Assembly (NCBI RefSeq): GCF_947499215.1
Contig: NZ_CANMNI010000003.1
Location: forward strand, 806,001 to 870,000
DNA from: an uncultured Pontibacter sp.
GTDB taxonomy: Bacteria; Bacteroidota; Bacteroidia; Cytophagales; Hymenobacteraceae
Length of the DNA stretch: 64,000 nucleotides
Reading direction: 5' to 3'
The position numbers were made by a program, and so were the translations under genes. How positions within the stretch are numbered: position 1 is the first letter of the stretch; every line of letters begins with the position of its first letter. Of the stretch, positions 8,998-17,268 are shown one piece after another. The notes beneath the pieces were generated by a model. It had not been told where the DNA came from, made no database searches, and worked only from the letters and a program-made list of their open reading frames with translations.

Positions 8998-10938
8998 ATG
9001 ATCAACATCACACTGCCAGATGGCTCTGTGCGCCAGTATCCAAAAGGCGTGACAGGCCTAGAGATTGCCACCAGCATCAGTGAGGGACTAGCACGTAATG
9101 TGCTGGCTGTAAAAGTGGGTGATTCCGTTTGGGATCTCTCGCGTCCTATTGAGGCGGATGCTGGCGTGCAACTGCTTACATGGAACGATGACTTGGGCAA
9201 GAACACTTTCTGGCACTCTTCAGCCCACTTGCTGGCTGAAGCATTGGAGGAGCTATACCCCGGCATCAAGTTCGGCATAGGTCCCCCGATTGAGAACGGC
9301 TTTTACTATGACGTGGACTTGGGGGAGGGTAAGGCTTTCTCACAGGACGACTTTGCCAAGGTAGAGCAGAAAATGCTGGAACTGGCGCGTGCCAAGAATG
9401 AGTACAAGCGTCAGGAGGTTTCCAAGGCCGAAGCCGAGAAGTACTTCACAGAGAAAGGTGACCATTACAAGCTGGACCTGATCAAGGACTTGGAGGATGG
9501 TACCATCACCTTCTATACCCAAGGTAACTTCGTGGACCTTTGCCGTGGACCGCATATCCCTAACACTGGCTTTATTAAGGCGGCTAAGCTGATGAACGTG
9601 GCCGGTGCCTACTGGCGCGGCGACGAGAAGAGCAAGCAGCTGACCCGTATCTATGGCATTACCTTCCCTAAGCAAAAGGAACTTACAGAGTACCTTGAGC
9701 GCTTAGAAGAAGCCAAGAAGCGTGACCACCGCAAATTGGGTAAAGAAATGGAGTTGTTTGCCTTCTCTGAGAAAGTGGGGATGGGCTTGCCGCTATGGCT
9801 GCCGAAAGGCACGCTGCTGCGTGAGCGTCTGGAGCAGTTTATGCGTAAGGCACAGGTAAAAGCCGGCTACCAGCCAGTGGTTACACCGCACATAGGCAGC
9901 AAGGAGCTTTACATCACTTCCGGTCACTACGAGAAGTACGGAGCAGACTCATTCCAGCCGATCAAGACACCAAACGAAGGGGAGGAGTTCTTCCTGAAGC
10001 CGATGAACTGCCCACACCACTGCGAAATTTACAAGACCCGTCCGCGCTCTTACAAAGAGCTGCCGGTGCGTTTTGCCGAGTTCGGCACGGTATACCGTTA
10101 CGAGCAAAGCGGCGAGCTGCACGGCTTGACCCGCGTGCGTGGATTTACGCAGGATGATGCGCACATCTTCTGCCGTCCGGATCAAGTGAAAGACGAGTTT
10201 AAGAAGGTAATTGACCTCGTGCTATACGTGTTCAATGCGCTCGGCTTTGAGGACTATACTGCCCAAATCTCCCTGCGTGATCCGGAGAACAAGCAGAAAT
10301 ACATAGGTGGTGACGAGGCATGGGAGAAAGCAGAGAGCGCGATCATTGAGGCAGCCGAAGAGAAAGGCCTGCGCACTGTAACCGAACTGGGAGAAGCCGC
10401 GTTCTACGGACCAAAGCTTGACTTTATGGTACGCGATGCATTGGGTCGTAAGTGGCAGCTGGGAACTATTCAAGTGGATTATCAGTTACCGGAACGCTTC
10501 CAACTGGAGTATATCGGTGCTGACAATGCCAAGCATCGCCCTGTGATGATTCACCGTGCGCCATTTGGTTCGCTGGAGCGCTTCGTGGCTGTGCTGATCG
10601 AACACTGCGGCGGTAACTTCCCGCTGTGGTTGAGCCCAGAGCAGTTTGCCATCCTGCCTATTTCGGAGAAGTACCAAGACTTTGCGCAGCAGGTATACGA
10701 CCGCTTGCAGCAAGAGGACATCCGTGGCTTCGTGGACAACCGCGACGAGAAGATCGGACGTAAGATACGCGACGCGGAAGTTAGTAAGGTGCCGTACATG
10801 CTGATCGTAGGTGAGAAAGAGCAGGAGAACGGTGCAGTCTCTGTTCGAAAGCACGGAGAAGGCGATTTAGGCACCATGACAGTGGAGGAATTCATCTCTT
10901 CCTTTCAGTCAAAAATTGCTGAGATGCTGAACAATTAA
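8998..10938 (+). CDS. thrS: Threonyl-tRNA synthetase
   Basis: This class II aminoacyl-tRNA synthetase charges tRNA-Thr in the cytoplasm. The 646-residue protein has the TGS domain ([17 protein letters not shown], residues 3-60) and the second editing-type domain with [11 protein letters not shown]. In the catalytic core, [10 protein letters not shown] supplies the zinc cysteine, and [18 protein letters not shown] is motif 2. [18 protein letters not shown] is motif 3. The anticodon-binding domain begins at about residue 540 ([14 protein letters not shown]). Its length is typical. It leads the translation cluster thrS-infC-rpmI-rplT. I saw no T-box or tRNA-like leader upstream. Confidence 0.97.
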   Translation: MINITLPDGSVRQYPKGVTGLEIATSISEGLARNVLAVKVGDSVWDLSRPIEADAGVQLLTWNDDLGKNTFWHSSAHLLAEALEELYPGIKFGIGPPIENGFYYDVDLGEGKAFSQDDFAKVEQKMLELARAKNEYKRQEVSKAEAEKYFTEKGDHYKLDLIKDLEDGTITFYTQGNFVDLCRGPHIPNTGFIKAAKLMNVAGAYWRGDEKSKQLTRIYGITFPKQKELTEYLERLEEAKKRDHRKLGKEMELFAFSEKVGMGLPLWLPKGTLLRERLEQFMRKAQVKAGYQPVVTPHIGSKELYITSGHYEKYGADSFQPIKTPNEGEEFFLKPMNCPHHCEIYKTRPRSYKELPVRFAEFGTVYRYEQSGELHGLTRVRGFTQDDAHIFCRPDQVKDEFKKVIDLVLYVFNALGFEDYTAQISLRDPENKQKYIGGDEAWEKAESAIIEAAEEKGLRTVTELGEAAFYGPKLDFMVRDALGRKWQLGTIQVDYQLPERFQLEYIGADNAKHRPVMIHRAPFGSLERFVAVLIEHCGGNFPLWLSPEQFAILPISEKYQDFAQQVYDRLQQEDIRGFVDNRDEKIGRKIRDAEVSKVPYMLIVGEKEQENGAVSVRKHGEGDLGTMTVEEFISSFQSKIAEMLNN

Positions 10939-11004
10939 GAGAAGATATTTTTTTCTTGATATAAAAATTGCGATATTCGCACCCTGATTGTAGAAACTAA
11001 ATTT

Positions 11005-11021
11005 AAGGAGGTAAAACCATA
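11005..11021 (+). promoter_or_regulatory. Strong Shine-Dalgarno and AUA start of infC
   Basis: AAGGAGGT at 11005-11012 is followed 6 to 7 bases later by ATA at 11019-11021, which opens the IF-3 frame. Strong Shine-Dalgarno sites are otherwise almost absent in this window, so the placement decides the start. An in-frame TAA at 11004-11006 excludes any start further upstream. Confidence 0.75.
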
Positions 11022-11582
11022 GCTACGCCAAACAAGCGCTACATCCCACGCGGAAAAGTGGAAGAGCCATACAAAGTCAATGATAAAATAACTGCCAGAG
11101 AGGTCCGGTTAGTTGGTGACAATGTAGAGCAGGGGGTATTCTCGACAAGAGATGCTCAGAAAATAGCGAACGAGCAGAATCTTGATCTTGTTGAGATTTC
11201 GCCAACTGCTAATCCACCGGTATGCCGTATTATCGACTACTCGAAATTCAAGTACGAGCAGAAGAAGAAAACCCGTGAGATGAAGGCCAAGGCTCAGAAA
11301 GTAGTCATTAAGGAGATCCGTTTTGGACCTAACACCGATGACCACGATTTTGAGTTCAAGCTGAAGCACGCGAAGTCTTTCCTAGAAAGTGGTTTCAAGA
11401 TCAAATCGTATGTGCACTTCGTCGGACGTACGATCGTGTTTAAGGAAAGAGGGGAAATCCTGTTGCTTAAATTCGCTCAGGCGCTTGAGGACATCGCGAA
11501 AGTGGAGCAGCTGCCTAAATTGGAGGGAAAGAGAATGTTCTTGATCCTTTCGCCAAAAGTGGCCCCTCCTGCTAAAAAGTAA
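11019..11582 (+). CDS. infC: Translation initiation factor IF-3, AUA start
   Basis: IF-3 binds the 30S subunit, keeps it free of 50S and proofreads initiator tRNA and start codons. The protein has the N-domain core [18 protein letters not shown], the linker rich in Lys/Arg ([18 protein letters not shown]) and the C-domain [21 protein letters not shown]. From the AUA at 11019 it has 187 residues (first codons read as [16 protein letters not shown]). The next usable start is GTG at 11058, which lacks a Shine-Dalgarno. In E. coli infC starts at AUU and IF-3 represses its own mRNA by rejecting that codon; AUA here would allow the same logic. It follows thrS by 80 bp and precedes rpmI by 23 bp. 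Confidence 0.9.
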   Translation: MATPNKRYIPRGKVEEPYKVNDKITAREVRLVGDNVEQGVFSTRDAQKIANEQNLDLVEISPTANPPVCRIIDYSKFKYEQKKKTREMKAKAQKVVIKEIRFGPNTDDHDFEFKLKHAKSFLESGFKIKSYVHFVGRTIVFKERGEILLLKFAQALEDIAKVEQLPKLEGKRMFLILSPKVAPPAKK

Positions 11583-11605
11583 TTTGTTTAATTAATTATA
11601 TACAC

Positions 11606-11800
11606 ATGCCAAAAGTTAAAACAAAATCTGGTGCAAAGAAGCGTTTTTCTTTGACAGGTACTGGCAAAATCAAGCGTAAACACGCTTACAAAAGCCACAT
11701 CCTGACCAAGAAGACGACGAAGCAGAAGCGTAACTTAACTCACACTGGCCTTGTTAGCTCAGCTGATATGGACCGCGTGAAATTAATGCTTCAAATCTAA
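11606..11800 (+). CDS. rpmI: Ribosomal protein L35
   Basis: This 64-residue, very basic protein begins [21 protein letters not shown] and contains the family core [23 protein letters not shown]35 is a small component of the 50S subunit. It lies between infC and rplT, the classical infC-rpmI-rplT order. A gap of 97 bp separates it from rplT, and I could not confirm any L20-type autoregulatory structure there. Confidence 0.97.
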   Translation: MPKVKTKSGAKKRFSLTGTGKIKRKHAYKSHILTKKTTKQKRNLTHTGLVSSADMDRVKLMLQI

Positions 11801-11897
11801 TTCCCCGGAATTAGAACGGTTAATTATTTAGTACGAACCCGGCATCTGGTCTTTTGAAGATTAAAATTTAATCACCAGCCGCCAAAACTTTTTAGAA

Positions 11898-12242
11898 ATG
11901 CCTAGATCGGTAAACGTTGTCGCAGCGCGACACAGAAGAAAGAAAATGATGAAAATGGCCAAAGGTTACTTTGGCCGTCGCAAGAACGTCTGGACAGTTG
12001 CGAAAAACGCAATTGAAAAAGGTTTGCTTTATGCTTACCGCGACAGAAAAGCGAAAAAGAGAGATTTCCGCTCCCTATGGATCCAGCGTATCAACGCCGG
12101 TGCACGTGAGCATGGCATGTCTTACTCTCAGCTAATGGGCGCCCTGAAGAAGGCGAATATCGACCTGAACCGCAAAGTACTTGCTGATTTGGCGATGAAC
12201 CACCCAGAAGCTTTCAAGAGCATCGTTGACAAGGTAAAGTAA
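11898..12242 (+). CDS. rplT: Ribosomal protein L20
   Basis: The 114-residue basic protein carries the L20 signature: [23 protein letters not shown] near the N-terminus and [22 protein letters not shown] in the middle. L20 binds 23S rRNA early in 50S assembly and in some bacteria represses its own operon. It is the last gene of the translation cluster and is closed by a strong terminator. The start, ATG 11898, gives the usual MPRSVN. Confidence 0.97.
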   Translation: MPRSVNVVAARHRRKKMMKMAKGYFGRRKNVWTVAKNAIEKGLLYAYRDRKAKKRDFRSLWIQRINAGAREHGMSYSQLMGALKKANIDLNRKVLADLAMNHPEAFKSIVDKVK

Positions 12243-12264
12243 TTTACTTTAGATATATTACAGC

Positions 12265-12296
12265 AAAGGGCCTGACGCAAGTCAGGCCCTTTTTGC
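12265..12296 (+). terminator. Terminator after rplT
   Basis: AAAGGGCCTGAC (12265-12276), loop GCAA, then GTCAGGCCCTTT (12281-12292) and a T-run. Confidence 0.93.
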
Positions 12297-12452
12297 TTTT
12301 GTAACTTTCCAGCAAACTAACCAAAGTCATCTTTACGCATGACCGGTGTCATCGCATCAGAGCCTCTCAATGTGGTACTTGGCATCATGGCGGCGCTTTT
12401 TCCAGCGATTCCCCAAAAGCTGGGGCTATACCTGTAAAAGCGCGGCTGTTTC

Positions 12453-13745
12453 ATGGTTTTAATGCTTAAAAATAAAGGTATGGAGGTAAATTTTACACGG
12501 AAATTGCTGCTGATAGGGGCCCTGCTGTGGTTCCCGATGGTAGCGGCTTGGGCACAGATCCACCTGACTCCTCAGATAAGGCCCCGCGCGGAATGGCGCA
12601 ATGGGTACCAGAGTCTACCAAGCGGTCAGGACGGCGCTTTTTTTGTGAATCAGCGCTCTAGGCTCACATTGGATTACAAACAGCACCAAATGCAGATGCG
12701 CTTTAGTTTGCAGGACATCAGGGTATGGGGTGATGAAGCACATCTGAGAGACGTGCCCTCCACCGCTATGCATGAGGCTTGGGCCGAAATTGGACTGACT
12801 GACAGGTTCTCCGTACGGTTTGGCCGACAGGAGTTTGTTTACAATGGTGACCGCTTGCTAGGAAACGTGGACTGGGTGCAGCAGGCCCGCAGCCATGATG
12901 GCGTGCTGCTTAAGTATAGGCCTGATGGGATCAGCTTTGATGTGGGCGGGGCCTTTAACCAAGAGAAAGAGCAGCTGTTTGATACGCACTACGGGCTGAA
13001 CAACTATAAAGTGCTCGGCTTTGTATGGGCGCAAAAACAGCTAAATGATCATTTGGCATTGTCAGCCATGCACATCAGTGATGGTTTTCAGCGGCCGGAC
13101 ACGGTTGGAGGCGTGTATTTCCGCCATACCTATGGGCTAGACTTGAACTTTAATAAAGATCGTTTTCAGGTGAGCGGTTCGTTTTACAGGCAGTCGGGAG
13201 AGCACGCCAACGGTAAGCGGATCGAAGCCTACCTAGGCGTGGCGGAAGCGAGCTATACCTTAAAGCCCTTGAAATTTACCATTGGCACGAACTATCTGTC
13301 AGGTATGGGGGGCGGTGAGCGGAAGATGCGTTCCTTTAACACCCTGTATGCCACCAACCATAAGTTCTATGGTTTCATGGATTACTTTATCAATATACCT
13401 GTAGATACGCGTAACGGTGGCCTGCAGAACAATTACATTAAAACCAGTTATAGTCTGGATGCAAAGTATACGTTCTCGATGGACTACCACTACTTTGCAC
13501 TCGCTCAAAATTTAAGAGCCACGGAGTTGCTACCGGGTACAGGCAGCAAATACCTCGGTTCGGAGATAGATGCCGTACTGCACTACAAGCATGCCGATCA
13601 CATACAATTTTTCTTGGGGTATAGCGCCTTGTTTGCGGGTAAGTCCATGGAGGCGATTAAACCGGGGAATGCTTCGGCCTATGCCGACTGGGCTTGGATG
13701 ATGGTAAACATTCAGCCGAGGATATTATTGAAAGCGTTTAAGTAG
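12453..13745 (+). CDS. Alginate-export-like outer-membrane barrel
   Basis: The product has 430 residues if it starts at ATG 12453, or 421 from ATG 12480. It carries a signal peptide (RKLLLIGALLWFPMVAAWAQ) followed by alternating hydrophobic/polar strands of an outer-membrane beta-barrel. Patterns such as RFGRQEFVYNGDRLLGNVDW and the aromatic strand ends resemble the alginate export (AlgE-like) domain, which in Bacteroidetes occurs in proteins of unknown substrate. The C-terminus, WAWMMVNIQPRILLKAFK, is a plausible final strand. There is no polysaccharide operon around it, so the export role is only a family label. ATG 12480 gives a more standard signal peptide. Confidence 0.75.
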   Translation: MVLMLKNKGMEVNFTRKLLLIGALLWFPMVAAWAQIHLTPQIRPRAEWRNGYQSLPSGQDGAFFVNQRSRLTLDYKQHQMQMRFSLQDIRVWGDEAHLRDVPSTAMHEAWAEIGLTDRFSVRFGRQEFVYNGDRLLGNVDWVQQARSHDGVLLKYRPDGISFDVGGAFNQEKEQLFDTHYGLNNYKVLGFVWAQKQLNDHLALSAMHISDGFQRPDTVGGVYFRHTYGLDLNFNKDRFQVSGSFYRQSGEHANGKRIEAYLGVAEASYTLKPLKFTIGTNYLSGMGGGERKMRSFNTLYATNHKFYGFMDYFINIPVDTRNGGLQNNYIKTSYSLDAKYTFSMDYHYFALAQNLRATELLPGTGSKYLGSEIDAVLHYKHADHIQFFLGYSALFAGKSMEAIKPGNASAYADWAWMMVNIQPRILLKAFK

Positions 13746-13766
13746 GAGTATGGCCAAGACAAAATA

Positions 13767-13793
13767 AAAGCCCCTGCGGACGGCAGGGGCTTT
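13767..13793. terminator. Bidirectional terminator
   Basis: AAAGCCCCTGC (13767-13777) pairs with GCAGGGGCTTT (13783-13793) around a 5-base loop. It lies between two convergent genes and has T-tracts on both strands. Confidence 0.88.
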
Positions 13794-13812
13794 CTGATAT
13801 GAAACAGGAAGC

Positions 13813-14307
13813 CTAGCGGGCCATTAACTCATGAACCTTAGCCTTCACCGTCTCATCCTGCTGGTAGGCGGTAACAATGGCTTTATACTTATCTTCTGTT
13901 AGCCCTTCTTCTTCAATGGCTTTCTTTACATTCTCTTTCACGGCAGGCTGAATCTCTACAATCTGCTGTGCCGCCTTGTCGAAGGCGGCGAGCTGCTCGG
14001 GAGTAGCGCCGATGTCGCCTAGTTTCTGTTCGCGCTGTGCCTGTGCAAATTTGTTGAACTGCTCTACATCTAAGTTGGCTTCTTCGATCAGTTTGAGCAT
14101 GGTCTGCTGACCTTCTTTCTGGATGGTGGTTACTTTGGTGTTAGCCTGAAGGAATTGCTTCAGTTCAGTCTCAGAGAATTTCTCCTCCTGCTGAACCTCT
14201 TGCTGAGGCAAATCTGTCTGCTGGGCAAAGGCTGCCTGTCCATAGCAGGTGGCACTGAGCAAAAAGGCGCCTAACAAGATCTTTTTCATTTTCTTCTGTG
14301 ATAACAT
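13813..14307 (-). CDS. DUF4168 family secreted protein
   Basis: This 164-residue protein has a signal peptide (KKILLGAFLLSATCYGQAAFAQ). The mature part is helical and rich in Gln and Glu, with the duplicated pattern typical of DUF4168 (FSETELKQFLQANTKVTTIQ, and later GLTEDKYKAIVTAYQQDETVKAKV). The family is secreted or periplasmic and of unknown function. The start could be ATG 14307 or the inner ATG at 14289 (MKKILLG), which gives a more compact signal peptide. It is convergent with the barrel gene and shares its terminator. Confidence 0.85.
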   Translation of the reverse strand: MLSQKKMKKILLGAFLLSATCYGQAAFAQQTDLPQQEVQQEEKFSETELKQFLQANTKVTTIQKEGQQTMLKLIEEANLDVEQFNKFAQAQREQKLGDIGATPEQLAAFDKAAQQIVEIQPAVKENVKKAIEEEGLTEDKYKAIVTAYQQDETVKAKVHELMAR

Positions 14308-14554
14308 GCGGGTTGCAGTTTAGGTTGTAAGATGATTGTGAAGAGGCGGCTACAACTGTGCCACAATAAGGGGCAGAGCAGCTGAAATGCGGATTACGCA
14401 GCAAAGCTGAGACACCTCGTAAATTTTAAGATAGAGAAATTGCCGGATTGGTCCAAAAGCAAACAGAAATCTCTTTACTGAACGCAATATGTTAGGAAGA
14501 TAATGCAATAGATTCGGCTCCTGATAGGCCTTGACTGGCAGAAAAGTGATGGGC

Positions 14555-14588
14555 ATAAAAAAAGGCCCTAGAGTTTATCTAGAGCCTT
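14555..14588 (-). terminator. Terminator after the tRNA gene
   Basis: Read on the minus strand, AAGGCTCTAG and CTAGGGCCTT form a 10-bp stem with one G-U pair and a 7-base loop (14562-14588), followed by a run of T. Confidence 0.85.
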
Positions 14589-14589
14589 G

Positions 14590-14663
14590 TAGCGGGGAGC
14601 AGAATCGAACTGCCGACCTCAGGGTTATGAATCCTGCGCTCTAACCATCTGAGCTACCCCGCC
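14590..14663 (-). tRNA. tRNA-Met (CAT anticodon)
   Basis: The 74-nt cloverleaf folds on the minus strand. The acceptor is GGCGGGG with CCCCGCT (one G-U), the D-arm includes GCTCAGATGGTTAGAGC, and the anticodon loop is TTCATAA. The T-arm is GGCAG-TTCGATT-CTGCT, and CCA is not encoded. The anticodon stem lacks the three consecutive G-C pairs of initiator tRNA, so this is probably elongator tRNA-Met. A tRNA-Ile2 whose C34 becomes lysidine also reads CAT in the gene and cannot be excluded by sequence alone. Confidence 0.93.
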
Positions 14664-14797
14664 GAATTGTGGTGCAAATATAGGGGGTAAATTTTTAAAA
14701 AAGCAACAATTGTCGCACAAAAAAATATTTTATTTTCTGTATATTTAGCGAATCAGAAATTAACACTATACTTACTCAGACACTTACAATACCGAAA

Positions 14798-15199
14798 ATG
14801 AGAGCTACAAAGACTAAATTTGTGCGTGAGTACCCCATCAATGCTTCTGCCCGCCTGTTATACCCTTATCTGAGCACGCCAAGCGGACTGGCACAGTGGT
14901 TCTGTGACGATGTATCGATAGATGAGGACAAGGTGTTTAACTTTTATTGGGATGGGCGCAATCACTACGCCGAAATGACCAGCCACCGCACGAACCGCTC
15001 GGTACGCTTTCTTTTCCTGAACGATGACAAGAGCCACGCTTCAGATCCTTCTTACATAGATTTCTCTATTGAGTCGAGCGAACTAACGCAGGAGCAGTAC
15101 CTGAAAGTAATGGACTACTCTGAAGAGGATGATGAAGAGGAACTGTCTGAACTCTGGGAGCATTTGCTGCAGAAGCTCCGCGAAATAGTGGGAGGGTAG
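14798..15199 (+). CDS. START-like domain protein
   Basis: This 133-residue soluble protein opens with KFVREYPINASARLLYPYLSTPSGLAQWFCDDV, the pattern of START/AHSA1-like helix-grip folds, where ligand-binding proteins begin with a strand and a helix containing a conserved Trp. The C-terminal part is very acidic (YSEEDDEEELSELWEHLLQKL). Such START-like proteins are conserved in Bacteroidetes with no assigned function. It lies 102 bp upstream of the LptF/G permease on the same strand. No catalytic residues can be named. Confidence 0.8.
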   Translation: MRATKTKFVREYPINASARLLYPYLSTPSGLAQWFCDDVSIDEDKVFNFYWDGRNHYAEMTSHRTNRSVRFLFLNDDKSHASDPSYIDFSIESSELTQEQYLKVMDYSEEDDEEELSELWEHLLQKLREIVGG

Positions 15200-15220
15200 C
15201 GCATCTTGCCGCTAAAGGCT

Positions 15221-15228
15221 TATCTTTG
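15221..15228 (+). promoter_or_regulatory. -7 element upstream of the LptF/G gene
   Basis: TATCTTTG at 15221-15228 matches TAnnTTTG exactly, but no TTG occurs about 20 bases upstream, so the promoter call is weak. Confidence 0.35.
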
Positions 15229-15300
15229 CACGATTTTTGAAAGTCCGGTGTTAAAAGAAAAACCCGGGCTATTCTACCGCCCCAATGCCATTAGGCCCTC

Positions 15301-16728
15301 ATGAAGAAATTAGATAAGCTTATATTAAGGTCTTTTGCCGGACCGTTTTTTCTTACGTTTGCCATTGTGGAGTTTATTCTGCTCACGCAGTATATGCTCA
15401 AGTATCTGGATGAACTGGTTGGGAAAGACCTCGGATACGACGTGTTTGCCGAGCTGCTGTTTTACTTCAGTATAAACATGGCGCCCATTGCGCTGCCTTT
15501 GGCGGTGCTGCTTTCCGCGCTGATGACATTTGGCACCCTAGGTGAGCACCATGAGCTGACGGCTATTAAGACGTCCGGTATCGCACTGCCGCGCATTCTG
15601 CGCCCGGTTGCTTTCCTTGTGGTGGCTGTGGCGATCGGTGCCTTCTTTTTCAACAACTTCGTGGTGCCCAAAGCCAACTTGAAAGCCTATAGTCTGCTAT
15701 GGGATATTCGCCAGAAAAAACCTGCCATGAACTTTAAGGAGGGTGCTTTTTACAATGGCCTCCCCGGCTACAGCATCAAAATCAATGAAAAATTGAACGA
15801 TGGCCGCACCCTGCGCGACATCATGATCTATGACCACTCGAAAGGGGGGAACAACACCACCGTGATACTGGCCGACTCTGGCAAGATGTACACGGAGTAT
15901 GACGACAACTACTTGGTGCTAGAGCTGTTTAGGGGCAATACCTATGTGGATCAGAATGACGGAGGGTTTAGAAGTTCCTCCGAGCAGTTTGTCCGTGAGA
16001 AATTTGACGCCACCAAAATCATCTTCAGTTTGGCCTCATTTGAATTGGGGCGAACGCGAGAGGAGCTGTTCTCTGACAACAAAATGATGAAGAACATCAA
16101 TGAGTTGAGCACCGTCACAGATTCGCTCAGGCGTTCAGGTGATCGGGAGAAAAGGATGTATGCGCCCAATATTGACCCCTTCTACATGTATTTTAAAGCC
16201 GATACCGGCAATGTTAAGAATGGTATTGTGCTGAACAGGGCGGAGCCAGATTCTGTAGTGAAGGCGCGTCAACTTGTAGACTTAAATGCCGATATTCTTA
16301 TGTCGGCTTCAACGAAAGCCCGCAATGTGAAGAGTTTTACATCCAGTTATTTGGAGCGCATCAACACGCTGAAGCGCGATGCCAATAACTATGAGATTGA
16401 GATTTGGCGAAAATACACGCAGTCGGCCGCCATCCTGATCATGTTCCTGATCGGTGCGCCACTTGGTGCTATTATCAAGAAAGGGGGGCTCGGTGTGCCG
16501 GTGATCATTTCCATCATCTTCTTCATCGTGATGTATGTGCTGGGAATACTCGGTGAGAAGTGGGCAAGGGAGGGTCTGATATCTGTTGGAGCAGGTATGT
16601 GGGGGGCTAATGCCATTCTGCTGCCGATAGGACTCTTCTTCCTGTATCAGGCGCAGAACGACTCTAGTCTGCTGGAAGTGGACTTCTGGCGCAAGTTGAT
16701 GACGCGCTTGAAGCGCAATAAAATATAG
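15301..16728 (+). CDS. LptF/LptG family permease
   Basis: This is an inner-membrane component of the lipopolysaccharide transport ABC complex (LptBFG), which extracts LPS and hands it to the periplasmic bridge. The 475-residue protein begins KKLDKLILRSFAGPFFLTF and has three N-terminal membrane helices. The motif GELGEHHELTAIKTSG-like segment (seen here as TLGEHHELTAIKTSGIALPRIL) is diagnostic of YjgP/YjgQ proteins. A long periplasmic region (about residues 125-360) is followed by three more helices near the C-terminus. Whether it is LptF or LptG cannot be decided. The insertion with polar linker at about 260-350 is longer than in the E. coli proteins. Confidence 0.9.
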   Translation: MKKLDKLILRSFAGPFFLTFAIVEFILLTQYMLKYLDELVGKDLGYDVFAELLFYFSINMAPIALPLAVLLSALMTFGTLGEHHELTAIKTSGIALPRILRPVAFLVVAVAIGAFFFNNFVVPKANLKAYSLLWDIRQKKPAMNFKEGAFYNGLPGYSIKINEKLNDGRTLRDIMIYDHSKGGNNTTVILADSGKMYTEYDDNYLVLELFRGNTYVDQNDGGFRSSSEQFVREKFDATKIIFSLASFELGRTREELFSDNKMMKNINELSTVTDSLRRSGDREKRMYAPNIDPFYMYFKADTGNVKNGIVLNRAEPDSVVKARQLVDLNADILMSASTKARNVKSFTSSYLERINTLKRDANNYEIEIWRKYTQSAAILIMFLIGAPLGAIIKKGGLGVPVIISIIFFIVMYVLGILGEKWAREGLISVGAGMWGANAILLPIGLFFLYQAQNDSSLLEVDFWRKLMTRLKRNKI

Positions 16729-16781
16729 GGCAGGCTGAGAATAACTCTGCGCAAATAATTTTTTAATATAGATAATTTGTA

Positions 16782-16789
16782 TAACTTTG
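16782..16789 (+). promoter_or_regulatory. rpsO promoter -7 element
   Basis: TAACTTTG at 16782-16789 matches TAnnTTTG. A T-rich stretch (16759-16764), but no exact TTTG, lies at the -33 distance. It is 57 bp before rpsO. Confidence 0.45.
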
Positions 16790-16845
16790 CGGCTTATACG
16801 GGAATCTATCCACTGAATATAACAGATTGATATTTTTTATACGCA

Positions 16846-17121
16846 ATGAAATTAACTACTGAAGCGAAACAAGAAATTTTTGAAAAGCACAGCCTGAGCA
16901 AGTCTAAGACTGACACTGGTTCTGCTGAAGGCCAGATCGCGCTGTTCACTACGCGCATTGCTGATCTGACAGAGCACCTGAAGGTTCACAAGAAAGACTT
17001 CGGCACTCGTCTTGGTCTTCTTAAGCTGGTTGGTAAAAGAAGAAGACTTCTGAACTACCTGCAGAAAAACGACATTGAGCGATACAGAGCGATCATCGCC
17101 GAGCTTGGTATCCGTAAATAA
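16846..17121 (+). CDS. rpsO: Ribosomal protein S15
   Basis: The 91-residue protein has the S15 pattern: [51 protein letters not shown], ending in [14 protein letters not shown]15 binds 16S rRNA early in 30S assembly. It lies immediately upstream of pnp, the same order as in many bacteria, but a terminator sits between the two genes here. Confidence 0.97.
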   Translation: MKLTTEAKQEIFEKHSLSKSKTDTGSAEGQIALFTTRIADLTEHLKVHKKDFGTRLGLLKLVGKRRRLLNYLQKNDIERYRAIIAELGIRK

Positions 17122-17133
17122 GCTTATAGAATA

Positions 17134-17168
17134 TTAGGGAATTTCTTACAGGGATTCCCTAATTTTTT
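17134..17168 (+). terminator. Terminator between rpsO and pnp
   Basis: TTAGGGAAT (17134-17142) pairs with ATTCCCTAA (17154-17162) and is followed by six T. Confidence 0.85.
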
Positions 17169-17268
17169 CTATCCCTCTCCTTATTCCCCTTCCTCTTTGC
17201 CAGTAACCTAGCAGCGGCTGCAAACGGTAGCCCTGTTGTATTTGATGCTAAAAAAATAATAATTGAAG

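Noticed and set aside
11801..11897. Possible L20-type leader structure between rpmI and rplT
   Set aside because: I could not trace a conserved fold, and the stretch is only 97 bp; nothing beyond AT-rich spacing is supported.
12339..12437. A 32-residue frame in the gap after rplT (hydrophobic, ends LGLYL)
   Set aside because: No start signal, no context and only one short frame; a chance open frame is as likely. It was not listed as a gene.
14350..14556. A 68-residue minus-strand frame between DUF4168 and the tRNA
   Set aside because: The composition is irregular, no motif is visible and it runs across the spacer to the tRNA terminator.
16745..16760. A -33 element for the rpsO promoter
   Set aside because: Only T-rich sequence lies at the right distance, so only the -7 match was recorded.
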